A stretch of 17,560 nt of DNA from Candidatus Helarchaeota archaeon (GCA_013375355.1 JABXJV010000232.1:1-17560), one strand, 5' to 3'; positions 8,103 to 15,496 are shown, counted from the stretch's first letter. Notes: generated by a model not told the origin, from the letters alone. Numbers and translations are program-made.

Positions 8103-8549
8103 GTGTCATCTGATAGATTTAAATTATTTGAGTTGACAATTAAATTGGTAAGAAAATTTACATTTCATGGTTTTAGCTTGGAAGAACTTCAATCAATGCC
8201 AATGGATGAGTTTATAAAACTTATTCCTTCTCGCCAGCGCCGTACACTTTTAAGAGGATTACCGAGACGCCAAAAAAAACTGCTTGAAAAATTGCGACGT
8301 GCAAGGCGGGCATTGAAAAAAGGTAAGAAAATTATAGTAAGAACTCATAATAGAGATATGGTAATATTACCAGAAATGGTTGGTCTCTCTATAGGAGTTC
8401 ATAATGGTAAAGAATTCATCAAAGTTGAAATTACCCCAGAGCATATTGGACATTACCTTGGAGAATATGCTCCTACCCACAAACGGGTAACCCATGGCAA
8501 TCCTGGAATTGGAGCCACCCGAAGTTCTATGTATGTTCCATTAAAATAA
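8103..8549 (+). CDS. rps19: Small-subunit ribosomal protein uS19
   Basis: The protein has 148 residues and starts with GTG. It binds 16S rRNA in the head of the small subunit, near the A and P sites. The family signature is near the C-terminus: [31 protein letters not shown], then [33 protein letters not shown]. The last stretch, with [10 protein letters not shown], is the archaeal/eukaryotic form; bacterial S19 is shorter. The N-terminus carries the basic helical extension typical of archaea ([31 protein letters not shown]). It is the first gene of the operon here. L2, which normally precedes it, is replaced by the unrelated isomerase gene. The uL22 start follows after 22 bases. Confidence 0.97.
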   Translation: MSSDRFKLFELTIKLVRKFTFHGFSLEELQSMPMDEFIKLIPSRQRRTLLRGLPRRQKKLLEKLRRARRALKKGKKIIVRTHNRDMVILPEMVGLSIGVHNGKEFIKVEITPEHIGHYLGEYAPTHKRVTHGNPGIGATRSSMYVPLK

Positions 8550-8571
8550 AAAATGTTTGAGGAAATAGATA

Positions 8572-9042
8572 GTGAGTCCTGAATTTGGTTATAGTGTTAC
8601 TGGATTGGATCCTGATAAAACAGCAAAAGCTTCTGGGCGTTATATACGCTGTTCACCAAAATCGGCCAGAGAAGTTTGTCATGCTATAAAAGGGATGCAA
8701 TTAGAAAAAGCGAAGGAATATTTGACTAAGGTTATTTTGAAAAAACAGGCGGTTCCTTTTAAAAGGCATAAAAAGCACCAAGCTCATAGAAAAGGACTTC
8801 AAAAATGGTCAGCAGGACGTTATCCAGTAAAGGCAGCCTATTTTATTCTTTCAGTACTTAAAAATGCTGAGGCAAATGCAGAATATAAAGGTTTAGATAC
8901 AGACAGGATTAGAATTTTTCATGCAGCAGCTATGAATGGTCCAATTCAAAATAAAGGTAAATATATTCCACGTGCATTTAGCCGTTCAACTCCCTATTAC
9001 CGACATTTGACCCATGTCGAAATAATTTTAGAAGAAAAATAA
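8572..9042 (+). CDS. rpl22: Large-subunit ribosomal protein uL22
   Basis: The protein has 156 residues and starts with GTG at 8572, preceded at 8560-8563 by GAGG, a good ribosome-binding sequence. It lines the peptide exit tunnel and contacts all 23S rRNA domains. The N-terminus GYSVTGLDPDKTAKASGRYIRCSPKSAREVC is the archaeal form. Residues around 65-95 (PFKRHKKHQAHRKG...KWSAGRYPVKAA) match the archaeal/eukaryotic globular core. The hairpin that reaches the tunnel is in GRYPVKAAYFILSVLKNAEANAEYKGLDTDRI and the strands after it. It sits 22 bases after uS19 and 18 bases before uS3. Length is normal for archaea. Confidence 0.97.
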   Translation: MSPEFGYSVTGLDPDKTAKASGRYIRCSPKSAREVCHAIKGMQLEKAKEYLTKVILKKQAVPFKRHKKHQAHRKGLQKWSAGRYPVKAAYFILSVLKNAEANAEYKGLDTDRIRIFHAAAMNGPIQNKGKYIPRAFSRSTPYYRHLTHVEIILEEK

Positions 9043-9060
9043 AATATATGGATTGATTGT

Positions 9061-9708
9061 TTGCCAGCGTTAGAACATTTTATTACAAGAAGATTGAAAA
9101 AAACACAAATCGATGAATTTTTTGCCGTAGAGCTACAAAGAGCTGGATACAGTGGTGTAGACATTCAAAAAACTCCCCTCGGTACGCGGGTTATAATATA
9201 TGCCGCCAGACCGGGAATGGTCATAGGTAGAAGAGGTAGAAATGTTAAAATCCTAACACAACTTTTAGAAGAACGTTACGATATAGAGAATCCCCAAATT
9301 GAAGTAAGCGAAATTGAAGCTCCCGAGCTCAATGCTAAAGTAATGGCACAACGTTTAACAGGAAGATTAGAGAGAGGTACTCATTATCGACGAGCAACAT
9401 ATTCCATTTTACGAAGAGTTAAAGCAGCGGGAGCTAAAGGCGTTGAAATTAAAGTTAGTGGTAAATTATCTGGTCATCGTTCTAGATATAAGAAATTTCG
9501 AGATGGGTTTGTTGCCAAATGTGGAGAACCTGCAAACCAATGGGTCGATAAGGCTGTATCTTATGCAGTTTTAAAGAAGGGTGTCATTGGAGTGAGTGTA
9601 AAGATTATGCGCCCTACAGGTTTGTTACCAAATGAAATTGAAATTATAGATATACCTCCTAACGAAAAAGGTGAAAATGAAACGGAAGAAGAGTCAGGAG
9701 CAAGTTAA
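9061..9708 (+). CDS. rps3: Small-subunit ribosomal protein uS3
   Basis: The protein has 215 residues. It begins with TTG at 9061; an in-frame stop lies 21 bases upstream with no ATG between, so TTG is the only sensible start. It forms part of the mRNA entry channel. The N-terminal KH domain shows IIYAARPGMVIGRRGRN, with the GRRG loop at residues 56-59. The C-terminal domain has the conserved KGVEIKVSGKLSGHRSRYKKFRDGFV and a KKGVIGVSVKIM strand. The tail is acidic (ENETEEES), common in archaeal uS3. It follows uL22 by 18 bases and precedes uL29 by 42. Confidence 0.97.
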   Translation: MPALEHFITRRLKKTQIDEFFAVELQRAGYSGVDIQKTPLGTRVIIYAARPGMVIGRRGRNVKILTQLLEERYDIENPQIEVSEIEAPELNAKVMAQRLTGRLERGTHYRRATYSILRRVKAAGAKGVEIKVSGKLSGHRSRYKKFRDGFVAKCGEPANQWVDKAVSYAVLKKGVIGVSVKIMRPTGLLPNEIEIIDIPPNEKGENETEEESGAS

Positions 9709-9750
9709 TTACTCAATTTATTATTTTAATAAAATTAAAGAGATATAAAA

Positions 9751-9957
9751 ATGGCGATTTTACGTAAAAGTGAAATAAGAAAGATGAAATATGAAGAAAA
9801 AGAACATAAATTGATAGAGTTAAAGGCTGAACTAAGTAAACAAAGAGCTTTAATTTCAGCAGGCGGAGCTTTAGAAAATCCAACAAAAGCAAGACTATTA
9901 AGAAGAACAATTGCACGATTATTAACAATAATGAAGGAAGACGAAGAAAGTCCTTAA
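9751..9957 (+). CDS. rpl29: Large-subunit ribosomal protein uL29
   Basis: The protein has 68 residues and starts with ATG. It is the small two-helix coiled protein near the exit-tunnel mouth, part of the docking area for signal recognition particle and translocon. The family pattern is visible as ILRKSEIRKMKYEEKEHKLIELKAELSKQRA, followed by NPTKARLLRRTIARLLTIMKE. The length is the archaeal norm. The RNase P protein gene follows after 13 bases. In many archaea a translation factor gene of SUI1/eIF1 type stands between these two; it is absent here. Confidence 0.95.
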   Translation: MAILRKSEIRKMKYEEKEHKLIELKAELSKQRALISAGGALENPTKARLLRRTIARLLTIMKEDEESP

Positions 9958-9970
9958 GGATAAATAAAAT

Positions 9971-10270
9971 TTGTTAAAGACTAGTAAAAAATTGGAAAAA
10001 AAATTTAGAATAAAAGAATTTATTGGATTAAACGTTGAAATTTTTGATAGTACAAATAAAAATTATGTAGGATTGAAAGGAAAAGTAATTGATGAATCAT
10101 ATAATATGATAATAATCTTAATAGGAAAAAACAAAAAAAAAATTCCTAAAAAACCTTGCATTTTTAAATTCAAACCAAATAAAAATAAAGAGATAAAAAT
10201 TGCAGGGACAGACATAATAGGTCGACCTGAAGATAGGATAAAAAAATTTCTAAGAAAAAGTAGGATATGA
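9971..10270 (+). CDS. rnp1: RNase P protein component 1 (Rpp29/Pop4 family)
   Basis: The protein has 99 residues and starts with TTG. It is a protein subunit of archaeal RNase P, which matures tRNA 5' ends, and normally pairs with Rpp21 to support the RNA specificity domain. The Sm-like barrel is recognisable in the segment from FIGLNVEIFDSTN through YVGLKGKVIDESYNMIIIL. Further matches are KKIPKKPCIFKF and the family end GTDIIGRPEDRIKKFLRK. Its place between uL29 and uS17 is the usual archaeal location. Only 6 bases separate it from uS17, so they are surely co-transcribed and may be translationally coupled. Confidence 0.94.
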   Translation: MLKTSKKLEKKFRIKEFIGLNVEIFDSTNKNYVGLKGKVIDESYNMIIILIGKNKKKIPKKPCIFKFKPNKNKEIKIAGTDIIGRPEDRIKKFLRKSRI

Positions 10271-10276
10271 GATATA

Positions 10277-10606
10277 GTGGCAAAGAATATTGGTATACAA
10301 GTAATCCCTCCAAAAAAAACTTGTGAAGATCCCAATTGTCCTTTTCATGGAAAATTAAATGTTAGAGGCAAGATATTGGAAGGAATCGTTAAATCAGTTA
10401 AAATGAATAAAACCATCGTTGTTAGAAGAGATTTTTTAAAATTCATAAAGAAATACTTGCGATACGAAAAGAGACACAGCACAATACATGCACATTGTCC
10501 TGAATGCCTTCAGCCTTTAGAAAATAAAAAAGTTAAAATTGCGGAATGTCGACCTCTAAGTAAAACTGTCTCATTTGTTGTAGTTGAATGTGAAGAATCA
10601 GAATAA
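10277..10606 (+). CDS. rps17: Small-subunit ribosomal protein uS17
   Basis: The protein has 109 residues and starts with GTG. It is a primary 16S rRNA binder of the OB fold. The sequence has the archaeal start NIGIQVIPPKKTCEDPNCPFHGKLNVRG, the central KMNKTIVVRRDFLKFIKKYLRYEKRHSTIHAH and the ending VKIAECRPLSKTVSFVVVE. Four cysteines stand in two pairs, C16/C21 and C74/C77 (the second as HCPEC), a complete zinc-knuckle-like set. Many archaeal homologues, as I remember them, have HNPPC at the second position. The stop codon abuts an ATG in the next gene's frame (TAAATG). The identification is secure; zinc binding is inference. Confidence 0.97.
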   Translation: MAKNIGIQVIPPKKTCEDPNCPFHGKLNVRGKILEGIVKSVKMNKTIVVRRDFLKFIKKYLRYEKRHSTIHAHCPECLQPLENKKVKIAECRPLSKTVSFVVVECEESE

Positions 10607-10624
10607 ATGAGGGATAATATAAAA

Positions 10625-11374
10625 ATGGCAGAAAATTTTGAAGAAAGGATAAACGAATTAAAAGAATTAATTAATGAAAAAATCACCGAATTAAGTTCAG
10701 CTATCAAGAAAATTACAGAGGAACTACCATCTAGCATAGGCCAAATTCTTATGCAATTTTCAGATCTTATCGGAGAAAATTTTGAAGGAGTAACCGAAAA
10801 ATTTGAAGATTTATCATTAACCATAAATGAAATTAAACAAGGAGTTACGGAAATGAAAATGGAGAAAGAACTTGAACTGGCACAGGACGCAGAATTATCA
10901 GAATTAATAAAGCAAACTGTAATTGAAGAAACAAAAGCTCCAAAAGAAGTCACAACTCCACCAGAAGAGCCAAAGCCAGCGGCAAAAGTAGAGAAACCCG
11001 CCCCCGTATTAGAAAAACCCACGCCAAAAATTAAAGAAAAACCTCCAGTAGTGAAAAAACCTCCTATCGTAAAACCTGCTAAACCAACAAGTGCTACGGA
11101 ACCGACAGAAGAAGTTCCTGAAGAAGTATTACTACTCTTTGAAGAAATTTCTAACGCAGTCGTTTCTAATGTAACCGCAAATGAATTGGCAAATGCCATG
11201 AATACCGCCAGGGAAAATATAATTAAAGTCTTTAAATGGCATCCTGTATTGTATGAATTAGCAAGTTTTTCTCGAAGAATTCAAAAAATGCCAGAAGGAC
11301 CTTTAGACGCTGAAATTACATCCCTACTATTAGAAAAAATCGAGGACTGGAAGAACAGGATTTCGGGTGAATAA
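10625..11374 (+). CDS. Unrecognised helical protein with Pro/Lys-rich linker, inserted in the ribosomal operon
   Basis: I do not recognise this gene. An in-frame ATG at 10607 directly abuts the uS17 stop, but I prefer the ATG at 10625, which has GAGGG at 10609-10613 upstream and gives 249 residues. Residues 1-100 are charged and helical with heptad-like spacing (EERINELKELINEKITELSSAIKKI), probably coiled coil. Residues 103-165 form a low-complexity linker with 17 prolines and many Lys, Glu, Ala and Val. Residues 166-249 look like a compact helical domain (VPEEVLLLFEEISNAVVSNVTANELANAMNTAR...KWHPVLYELASFSRRIQ). There is no signal peptide, membrane helix or catalytic motif. Co-transcription with uS17 and uL14 suggests a cytoplasmic protein linked to ribosomes, translation or nascent chains, but that rests on context alone. 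Confidence 0.85.
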   Translation: MAENFEERINELKELINEKITELSSAIKKITEELPSSIGQILMQFSDLIGENFEGVTEKFEDLSLTINEIKQGVTEMKMEKELELAQDAELSELIKQTVIEETKAPKEVTTPPEEPKPAAKVEKPAPVLEKPTPKIKEKPPVVKKPPIVKPAKPTSATEPTEEVPEEVLLLFEEISNAVVSNVTANELANAMNTARENIIKVFKWHPVLYELASFSRRIQKMPEGPLDAEITSLLLEKIEDWKNRISGE

Positions 11375-11462
11375 ATAAATTTTTGTTTGAAATTGAAAAA
11401 TGAAAAAAAGGATGTTGAAATCGACTGGAAATAAGAATTAAGAAAAAATAGAGGAAAATAAA

Positions 11463-11888
11463 TTGGGTAAAAGACGAGTTCGAAAATCCGCTGCTTTATT
11501 ATTACCAAAAATAACAAAGGCTATACCTACTAATGCTAAAATTAAATGTTCTGATAATTCTGGAGGAAGAATTCTTAATGTCATTGCAGTAGTGGGATAT
11601 AAAGGAAGATTAAATAGAATACCAACGGCGAATGTAGGTTCTATGATAGTTTGTAGCGTTAAAAAAGGTACTCCTGCAATGCGTAGACAAATTGTGAGGG
11701 CTATTATAATAAGACAGAAGAAACCTTATAGACGACGTGATGGCAGATTTGTGAGCTTTGAAGACAATGCAGCAGTAATAACTTCAGAATTAGGAGAACC
11801 AAAAGGATCTGAAATTCGAGGGCCTGTTGCAAAAGAAGCAGCAGAAAGATGGCCAAGACTCGCAAGTGTTGCAAGCACGGTGATATGA
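11463..11888 (+). CDS. rpl14: Large-subunit ribosomal protein uL14
   Basis: The protein has 141 residues and starts with TTG, with GAGG about 10 bases upstream. It sits at the subunit interface, contacts the small subunit and lies near the binding site of the anti-association factor eIF6. The archaeal/eukaryotic pattern is clear: SALLLPKITKAIPTNAKIKCSDNSGG-like N-terminus, VGSMIVCSVKKGTPAMRRQIVRAIIIRQKKPYRRRDG and FEDNAAVI, ending in GSEIRGPVAKEAAERWPRLASVASTVI. It is separated from the preceding unknown gene by 88 bases, the widest gap within this operon. uL24 follows after 29 bases. Confidence 0.97.
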   Translation: MGKRRVRKSAALLLPKITKAIPTNAKIKCSDNSGGRILNVIAVVGYKGRLNRIPTANVGSMIVCSVKKGTPAMRRQIVRAIIIRQKKPYRRRDGRFVSFEDNAAVITSELGEPKGSEIRGPVAKEAAERWPRLASVASTVI

Positions 11889-11917
11889 CTTAATCTATTT
11901 GAATAGAGGATTATTAA

Positions 11918-12319
11918 ATGATAAAAAAGAAAAATACAAAATCGCCAAAGAAACAGAGAAAGAGATTTTATAATTTACCAATTCATAAAAGGAGTAAATT
12001 ATTTAATGTTAAACTAATTCCAGATTTAGTTGCTGAATATGGTGTTCGAAGACTACCAGTTCAAAGAGATGACTTTGTTTTAATAACAAAGGGTGAATAT
12101 ACAGACATTGAGGGTAAAGTAAAAAGAGTCGATAAACAAAAATTACAGGTGTTTGTTGAGGGTGCAAGCATCGAAAAAAAAGATGGGTCCTCATTAGATA
12201 TTCCAATTTATCCATCCAATATAGTAATTACTAAATTAAAAAAAGATAAAGATAGAGATAAGATAATTCAAAGAAGAAAAAGAGAAATTGAAGAAATAGT
12301 TGAAGAAGAAATCATTTAG
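11918..12319 (+). CDS. rpl24: Large-subunit ribosomal protein uL24
   Basis: The protein has 133 residues and starts with ATG at 11918, with AGAGGA at 11905-11910 as a ribosome-binding sequence. It is an early assembly protein near the tunnel exit. The archaeal N-terminus is present (SPKKQRKRFYNLPIHKRSKLFNVKLIPDLVAEYGVRRLPVQRDD). The KOW motif follows as VLITKGEYTDIEGKVKRVD, and then PIYPSNIVITKL. The C-terminal tail is very charged (KDKDRDKIIQRRKREIEEIVEEE), somewhat longer than in many archaea. The eS4 start lies 12 bases after the stop codon, whose TAG is part of its TAGGAG ribosome-binding sequence. Confidence 0.96.
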   Translation: MIKKKNTKSPKKQRKRFYNLPIHKRSKLFNVKLIPDLVAEYGVRRLPVQRDDFVLITKGEYTDIEGKVKRVDKQKLQVFVEGASIEKKDGSSLDIPIYPSNIVITKLKKDKDRDKIIQRRKREIEEIVEEEII

Positions 12320-12331
12320 GAGTAAATAATT

Positions 12332-13057
12332 TTGGGTAAAAAAGGTGGCAGTAAACATCTAAAACGGTTTCCAGCTCCAAAATATTTGCCAATACATAGA
12401 AAAACTGCAAAATGGACTGTGAAGGCATCCCCGGGGCCACATCCATTAAAAAATTCTATTCCATTATTAATTCTTGTTCGAGAAGTATTTAATTTGGGCA
12501 ATACTTCTAAAGAATGTAAAATAATAATTTCGGAAGGTAATATAATAGTGGACGGAAAAATTCGTAAGAATTACAAATTTCCAGTCGGATTAATGGATGT
12601 TGTTGAAATCCCTTCAATTAATAAAATTTTTCGCATTCTACCAGTAAGAATAAAAGGTTTAATTCCTTTTCCGATAATAGAAGAAGAAAAAAACTTTAAA
12701 TTATGTAAGATACAAAATAAATCTCTTATTAAAGATGGAAAAACCCAGTTAAATTTACATGATGGTAGGAACATAATTACTTCAAACTCAGATACGAATT
12801 ATAAGACTAGAGATGTTCTTAAAATTTCAATTCCAGAACAAGAAATTTTAGAACACTTGCCAATGAAAGAAGGTGTGTCAATTTTAGTAACGGCTGGAAA
12901 ACATATTGGTGCACATGGAATATTGAAAAACATTGAACATCGTTTTGGGCCACATGCTAGTATAGTTACTTTAGAATATGAAGATGAAACATTTCAAACC
13001 GCTTTAGAATATGCATTCGTTATTGAAGACAATATTGTAAAAAATCTCGAGTCATAA
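12332..13057 (+). CDS. rps4e: Small-subunit ribosomal protein eS4 (S4e)
   Basis: The protein has 241 residues and starts with TTG at 12332, after the GGAG at 12319-12322. This protein exists only in archaea and eukaryotes, which fixes the domain of the organism. Order of parts: conserved N-terminus GKKGGSKHLKRFPAPKYLPIHRK; an S4-type RNA-binding domain (PLLILVREVFNLGNTSKECKIIISEGNIIVDGKIR with YKFPVGLMDVVEI); the central domain; and a C-terminal KOW-like segment (VTAGKHIGAHGILKNIEHRFGPHASIVTLE). Its length is normal. Its place after uL24 is the standard archaeal order. uL5 starts 25 bases downstream. Confidence 0.96.
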   Translation: MGKKGGSKHLKRFPAPKYLPIHRKTAKWTVKASPGPHPLKNSIPLLILVREVFNLGNTSKECKIIISEGNIIVDGKIRKNYKFPVGLMDVVEIPSINKIFRILPVRIKGLIPFPIIEEEKNFKLCKIQNKSLIKDGKTQLNLHDGRNIITSNSDTNYKTRDVLKISIPEQEILEHLPMKEGVSILVTAGKHIGAHGILKNIEHRFGPHASIVTLEYEDETFQTALEYAFVIEDNIVKNLES

Positions 13058-13082
13058 AGAATACTAATTTGGGGCATTATTA

Positions 13083-13676
13083 ATGGAAGAAGAAAACATT
13101 ATCAAAATTCCTAATGAGATAAAGGAAAATTATTACAAAAAATGGGAGAATTCAATGATTTTACCTAGAATAAATAAGGTAACTATCAATATGAGCATTG
13201 GAGAAAGCGGTGTACAATTGGAAAAAGCCAGTCAAGTATTAGAATCTTTAGTAAATCAAAAACCTGTTAAATTAAAAGCAAAAAAAACCATTAGGTCATT
13301 CGGAATTCGAAAATTTGAACCAATGGCTATTAAAACTACATTAAGAGGCGAAAGGGCAGTTAATTTCTTAAAACAAACACTTGAAGTTGTTGAAAATAAA
13401 TTAAAAAAGAGTTCATTCGATAGATTTGGTAATTTCTCCTTTGGAGTTAAAGAACATATCGAAATTCCTGGTGTAAAATATGATCCTAAGTTAGGAATTT
13501 TTGGCTTTGATATTTGTGTATCTTTGGATAGATTAGGTTTTAGAATTCGTCGGCGCTCCTATAGACGTAAAAAAATTCCCACTAAAATCAGACTTTCACC
13601 TGAAGAAGCTATGGTCTTTATGGAGAAATATTTCAGAACAACTATAATTAAAGAATATATAATTTCCTATTATTAA
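13083..13676 (+). CDS. rpl5: Large-subunit ribosomal protein uL5
   Basis: The protein has 197 residues and starts with ATG. It binds 5S rRNA in the central protuberance and contacts P-site tRNA. The family pattern is seen in NSMILPRINKVTINMSIGESGVQLEKASQVLESLVNQKPVKLKAKKTIRSFGIRK. The stretch FSFGVKEHIEIPGVKYDPKLGIFGFDICVSLDRLGFRIRRRSYRRKKI is the archaeal C-terminal half. A hydrophobic C-terminal extension follows (residues 182-197), slightly longer than usual. It is the last ribosomal gene here. uS14, uS8 and uL6, which usually follow, are replaced by sugar-metabolism genes. Confidence 0.97.
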   Translation: MEEENIIKIPNEIKENYYKKWENSMILPRINKVTINMSIGESGVQLEKASQVLESLVNQKPVKLKAKKTIRSFGIRKFEPMAIKTTLRGERAVNFLKQTLEVVENKLKKSSFDRFGNFSFGVKEHIEIPGVKYDPKLGIFGFDICVSLDRLGFRIRRRSYRRKKIPTKIRLSPEEAMVFMEKYFRTTIIKEYIISYY

Positions 13677-13768
13677 TTTTCATTTTCAACCAAATAATTT
13701 ACATTTATTTACTAAGAAATGTTATTTCTAACTAATTTTTATGTGAATTTTTATTTTTAGTGAGAACA

Positions 13769-14554
13769 ATGTCAGAAAAAGAAAAACCTCAAGTAGTCAT
13801 ATTATGTGGTGGATTCGGCTTACGGTTAAGAATAGAAACTGAATTTAGACCTAAACCACTTGTAAAGGTTGGACCACATCCAATATTATATCATATTATG
13901 AAAATTTATTCCCATTACGGTTATAATAGATTTGTTTTATGTCTTGGTTATAAAGGAGAAATGATCAAGGAATATTTCTTGAATTATGATTTGATGGACC
14001 ATGATTTTTTATATAATACAAAAACAAGAAATAAGAAAATTTTCTCAGAAGAAAACGTAGAATCGTGGGAAATCCTCTTTGCTGACACTGGCTTGGCTAC
14101 ACCAACAGGTGGAAGAGTAAAAAAAATTGAAAAGTATATTGAGGAAGATAATTTCCTTCTTACTTATGGAGATGGGTTAGCAAATATTGATATAGATGAT
14201 CTATATAAATTTCATTTAAAAATGAATAAAATGGGCACATTAACAGCTATCCATCCTATGTCACCCTTTGGCATAATCCAAGTAAATGAGGGAAATGTTC
14301 TATCTTTCAAAGAAAAACCTCAACTTGAAGGTTTAATTAATGGAGGATTTTTTGTTTTTAAAAAAGACTTTTTTGATATACTTAAAGTAGATAGTGTATT
14401 AGAAGAGACACCATTAAGGTATTTATCGAGAAAAAATGAGCTCTCAGCTTATGAACTTAAAGGCTTTTGGATGTGCATGGACACTTTTAAAGATACAACA
14501 CGCTTAAATGAAATGTGGGAAATAGGTAATACCCCCTGGATGATATGGGAATAA
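13769..14554 (+). CDS. rfbF: Glucose-1-phosphate cytidylyltransferase-like nucleotidyltransferase
   Basis: The enzyme would make CDP-glucose (or a related NDP-sugar) from CTP and sugar-1-phosphate. I prefer the ATG at 13769 (261 residues), because GTGA precedes it at ribosome-binding distance; a GTG at 13760 gives three more residues. The family pattern is strong: VVILCGGFG...RPKPLVKVG, then ILYHIMKIYSHYGYNRFVLCLGYKGEMIKEYFLNY, ADTGLATPTGGR, FLLTYGDGLANIDI with the metal-binding GDG, LINGGFFVF, ETPLRYLSRKNEL, and the ending GFWMCMDTFKDTTRLNEMWE...PW. The phosphate-loop threonine of the usual GGxGTRL motif is replaced by leucine (GGFGLRL). The gene is 92 bases after uL5 and converges on the RmlD-like gene. 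The RfbF-type call is good; the exact nucleotide is not proven. Confidence 0.85.
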   Translation: MSEKEKPQVVILCGGFGLRLRIETEFRPKPLVKVGPHPILYHIMKIYSHYGYNRFVLCLGYKGEMIKEYFLNYDLMDHDFLYNTKTRNKKIFSEENVESWEILFADTGLATPTGGRVKKIEKYIEEDNFLLTYGDGLANIDIDDLYKFHLKMNKMGTLTAIHPMSPFGIIQVNEGNVLSFKEKPQLEGLINGGFFVFKKDFFDILKVDSVLEETPLRYLSRKNELSAYELKGFWMCMDTFKDTTRLNEMWEIGNTPWMIWE

Positions 14555-14591
14555 TCATTCAATAATTAAAATAATATAATCCAATCCTTAA

Positions 14592-15461
14592 TTATTTATT
14601 ATTTCTTAATTTCAAATATTCTTTTAGTGCATCTTTCCATTGAGGCATAATATTAATTCCCAATTTTTTTAATCTTTCATTTTCTAAAACTGAATATTTA
14701 GGACGTTTAATGGCAAGAGGATCTTTTTTAAGATCTTCTTTTCTGCGAATTAAAATTGTAGAAGAGCCAATTTGTCTTATTATTTCTTCTCCGAATTCAA
14801 ACCAACTACATTCTCCTTCATTTGTAACATGAAAAAGTCCATATTGGTTAGACTCAATAAGTGGTATCAATTGATTAGCAATGTTTTGAGTTGATGTAGG
14901 TGTAAGCCATTCCTGCCCTCCAAATTCTTGAGTTTCTTTATTATCAATTAAGTTAATGAACATTTCCACAAAGTTTTTTCCAGGTTTTCCTATACAAGGA
15001 TGAACCCCATACAATCCACTTACTCTTATAATAATATATTTATTTAAAATAGCTTCAATATAATGTTCACCAGCCAATTTACTTATACCATAAGTGTTTA
15101 ATGGTTTTGCTAAATCAGATTCTGTATAAGGACTTCCCTTTTTTCCATCAAAAACATAATCAGTACTTACATGAAGTAACACAGAATTATTTTTTAAACA
15201 CCAACGAGCCAAATCCCGAGATCCGGTTGCATTAACAGCAAAAGCCAATTCAGGTTTTTCCTCACATTTTTTTAAATCATGATAAGCAGCAGTGTTAATA
15301 ATAAAATCGCCTTTATATGGAATTAAGACTTTTTCTATTGAGTTTTTGTCAGTAATTTCTATATCGGGTTGAATTAGTTCGATAACTTCATATTTCTTTT
15401 TCAAAATTAGACATATATCGCTGCCTAACTGACCATTAGCTCCAATAACTACTACTCTCAT
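14592..15461 (-). CDS. RmlD-like NDP-4-keto-6-deoxysugar reductase (extended SDR)
   Basis: The protein has 289 residues and starts at ATG 15461, preceded by GAGG with good spacing. It resembles dTDP-4-dehydrorhamnose reductase, which reduces the 4-keto group with NAD(P)H. The Rossmann motif is at residues 7-13 (GANGQLG). The family motif STDYVFDG stands at 99-106, and the catalytic YxxxK at Y124/K128 (YGISK) preceded by PLNT. The C-terminal half has EWLTPTSTQNIANQ and GLFHVTNEGECSWFEFGEEII, then AIKRPKYSVLEN, all RmlD-like. It is the last gene of a three-gene minus-strand operon, 35 bases after the RmlC-like cupin. Since the partner nucleotidyltransferase looks CDP-type, the true substrate may be a CDP-sugar. 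Confidence 0.88.
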   Translation of the reverse strand: MRVVVIGANGQLGSDICLILKKKYEVIELIQPDIEITDKNSIEKVLIPYKGDFIINTAAYHDLKKCEEKPELAFAVNATGSRDLARWCLKNNSVLLHVSTDYVFDGKKGSPYTESDLAKPLNTYGISKLAGEHYIEAILNKYIIIRVSGLYGVHPCIGKPGKNFVEMFINLIDNKETQEFGGQEWLTPTSTQNIANQLIPLIESNQYGLFHVTNEGECSWFEFGEEIIRQIGSSTILIRRKEDLKKDPLAIKRPKYSVLENERLKKLGINIMPQWKDALKEYLKLRNNK

Positions 15462-15496
15462 ATTTCCTCATTTTTTGTATTCTGGAATTTACTCAA

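Noticed and set aside
10510..11199. 229-codon minus-strand open frame, rich in Ser, Phe and Gly
   Set aside because: It is the complement of the repetitive linker of the unknown operon gene and of the uS17 end. Composition is that of a shadow frame, and the plus-strand gene fits the operon.
11400..11441. 13-residue ATG frame before uL14
   Set aside because: It has no ribosome-binding sequence, and its Lys/Asn-rich composition is expected by chance in this DNA.
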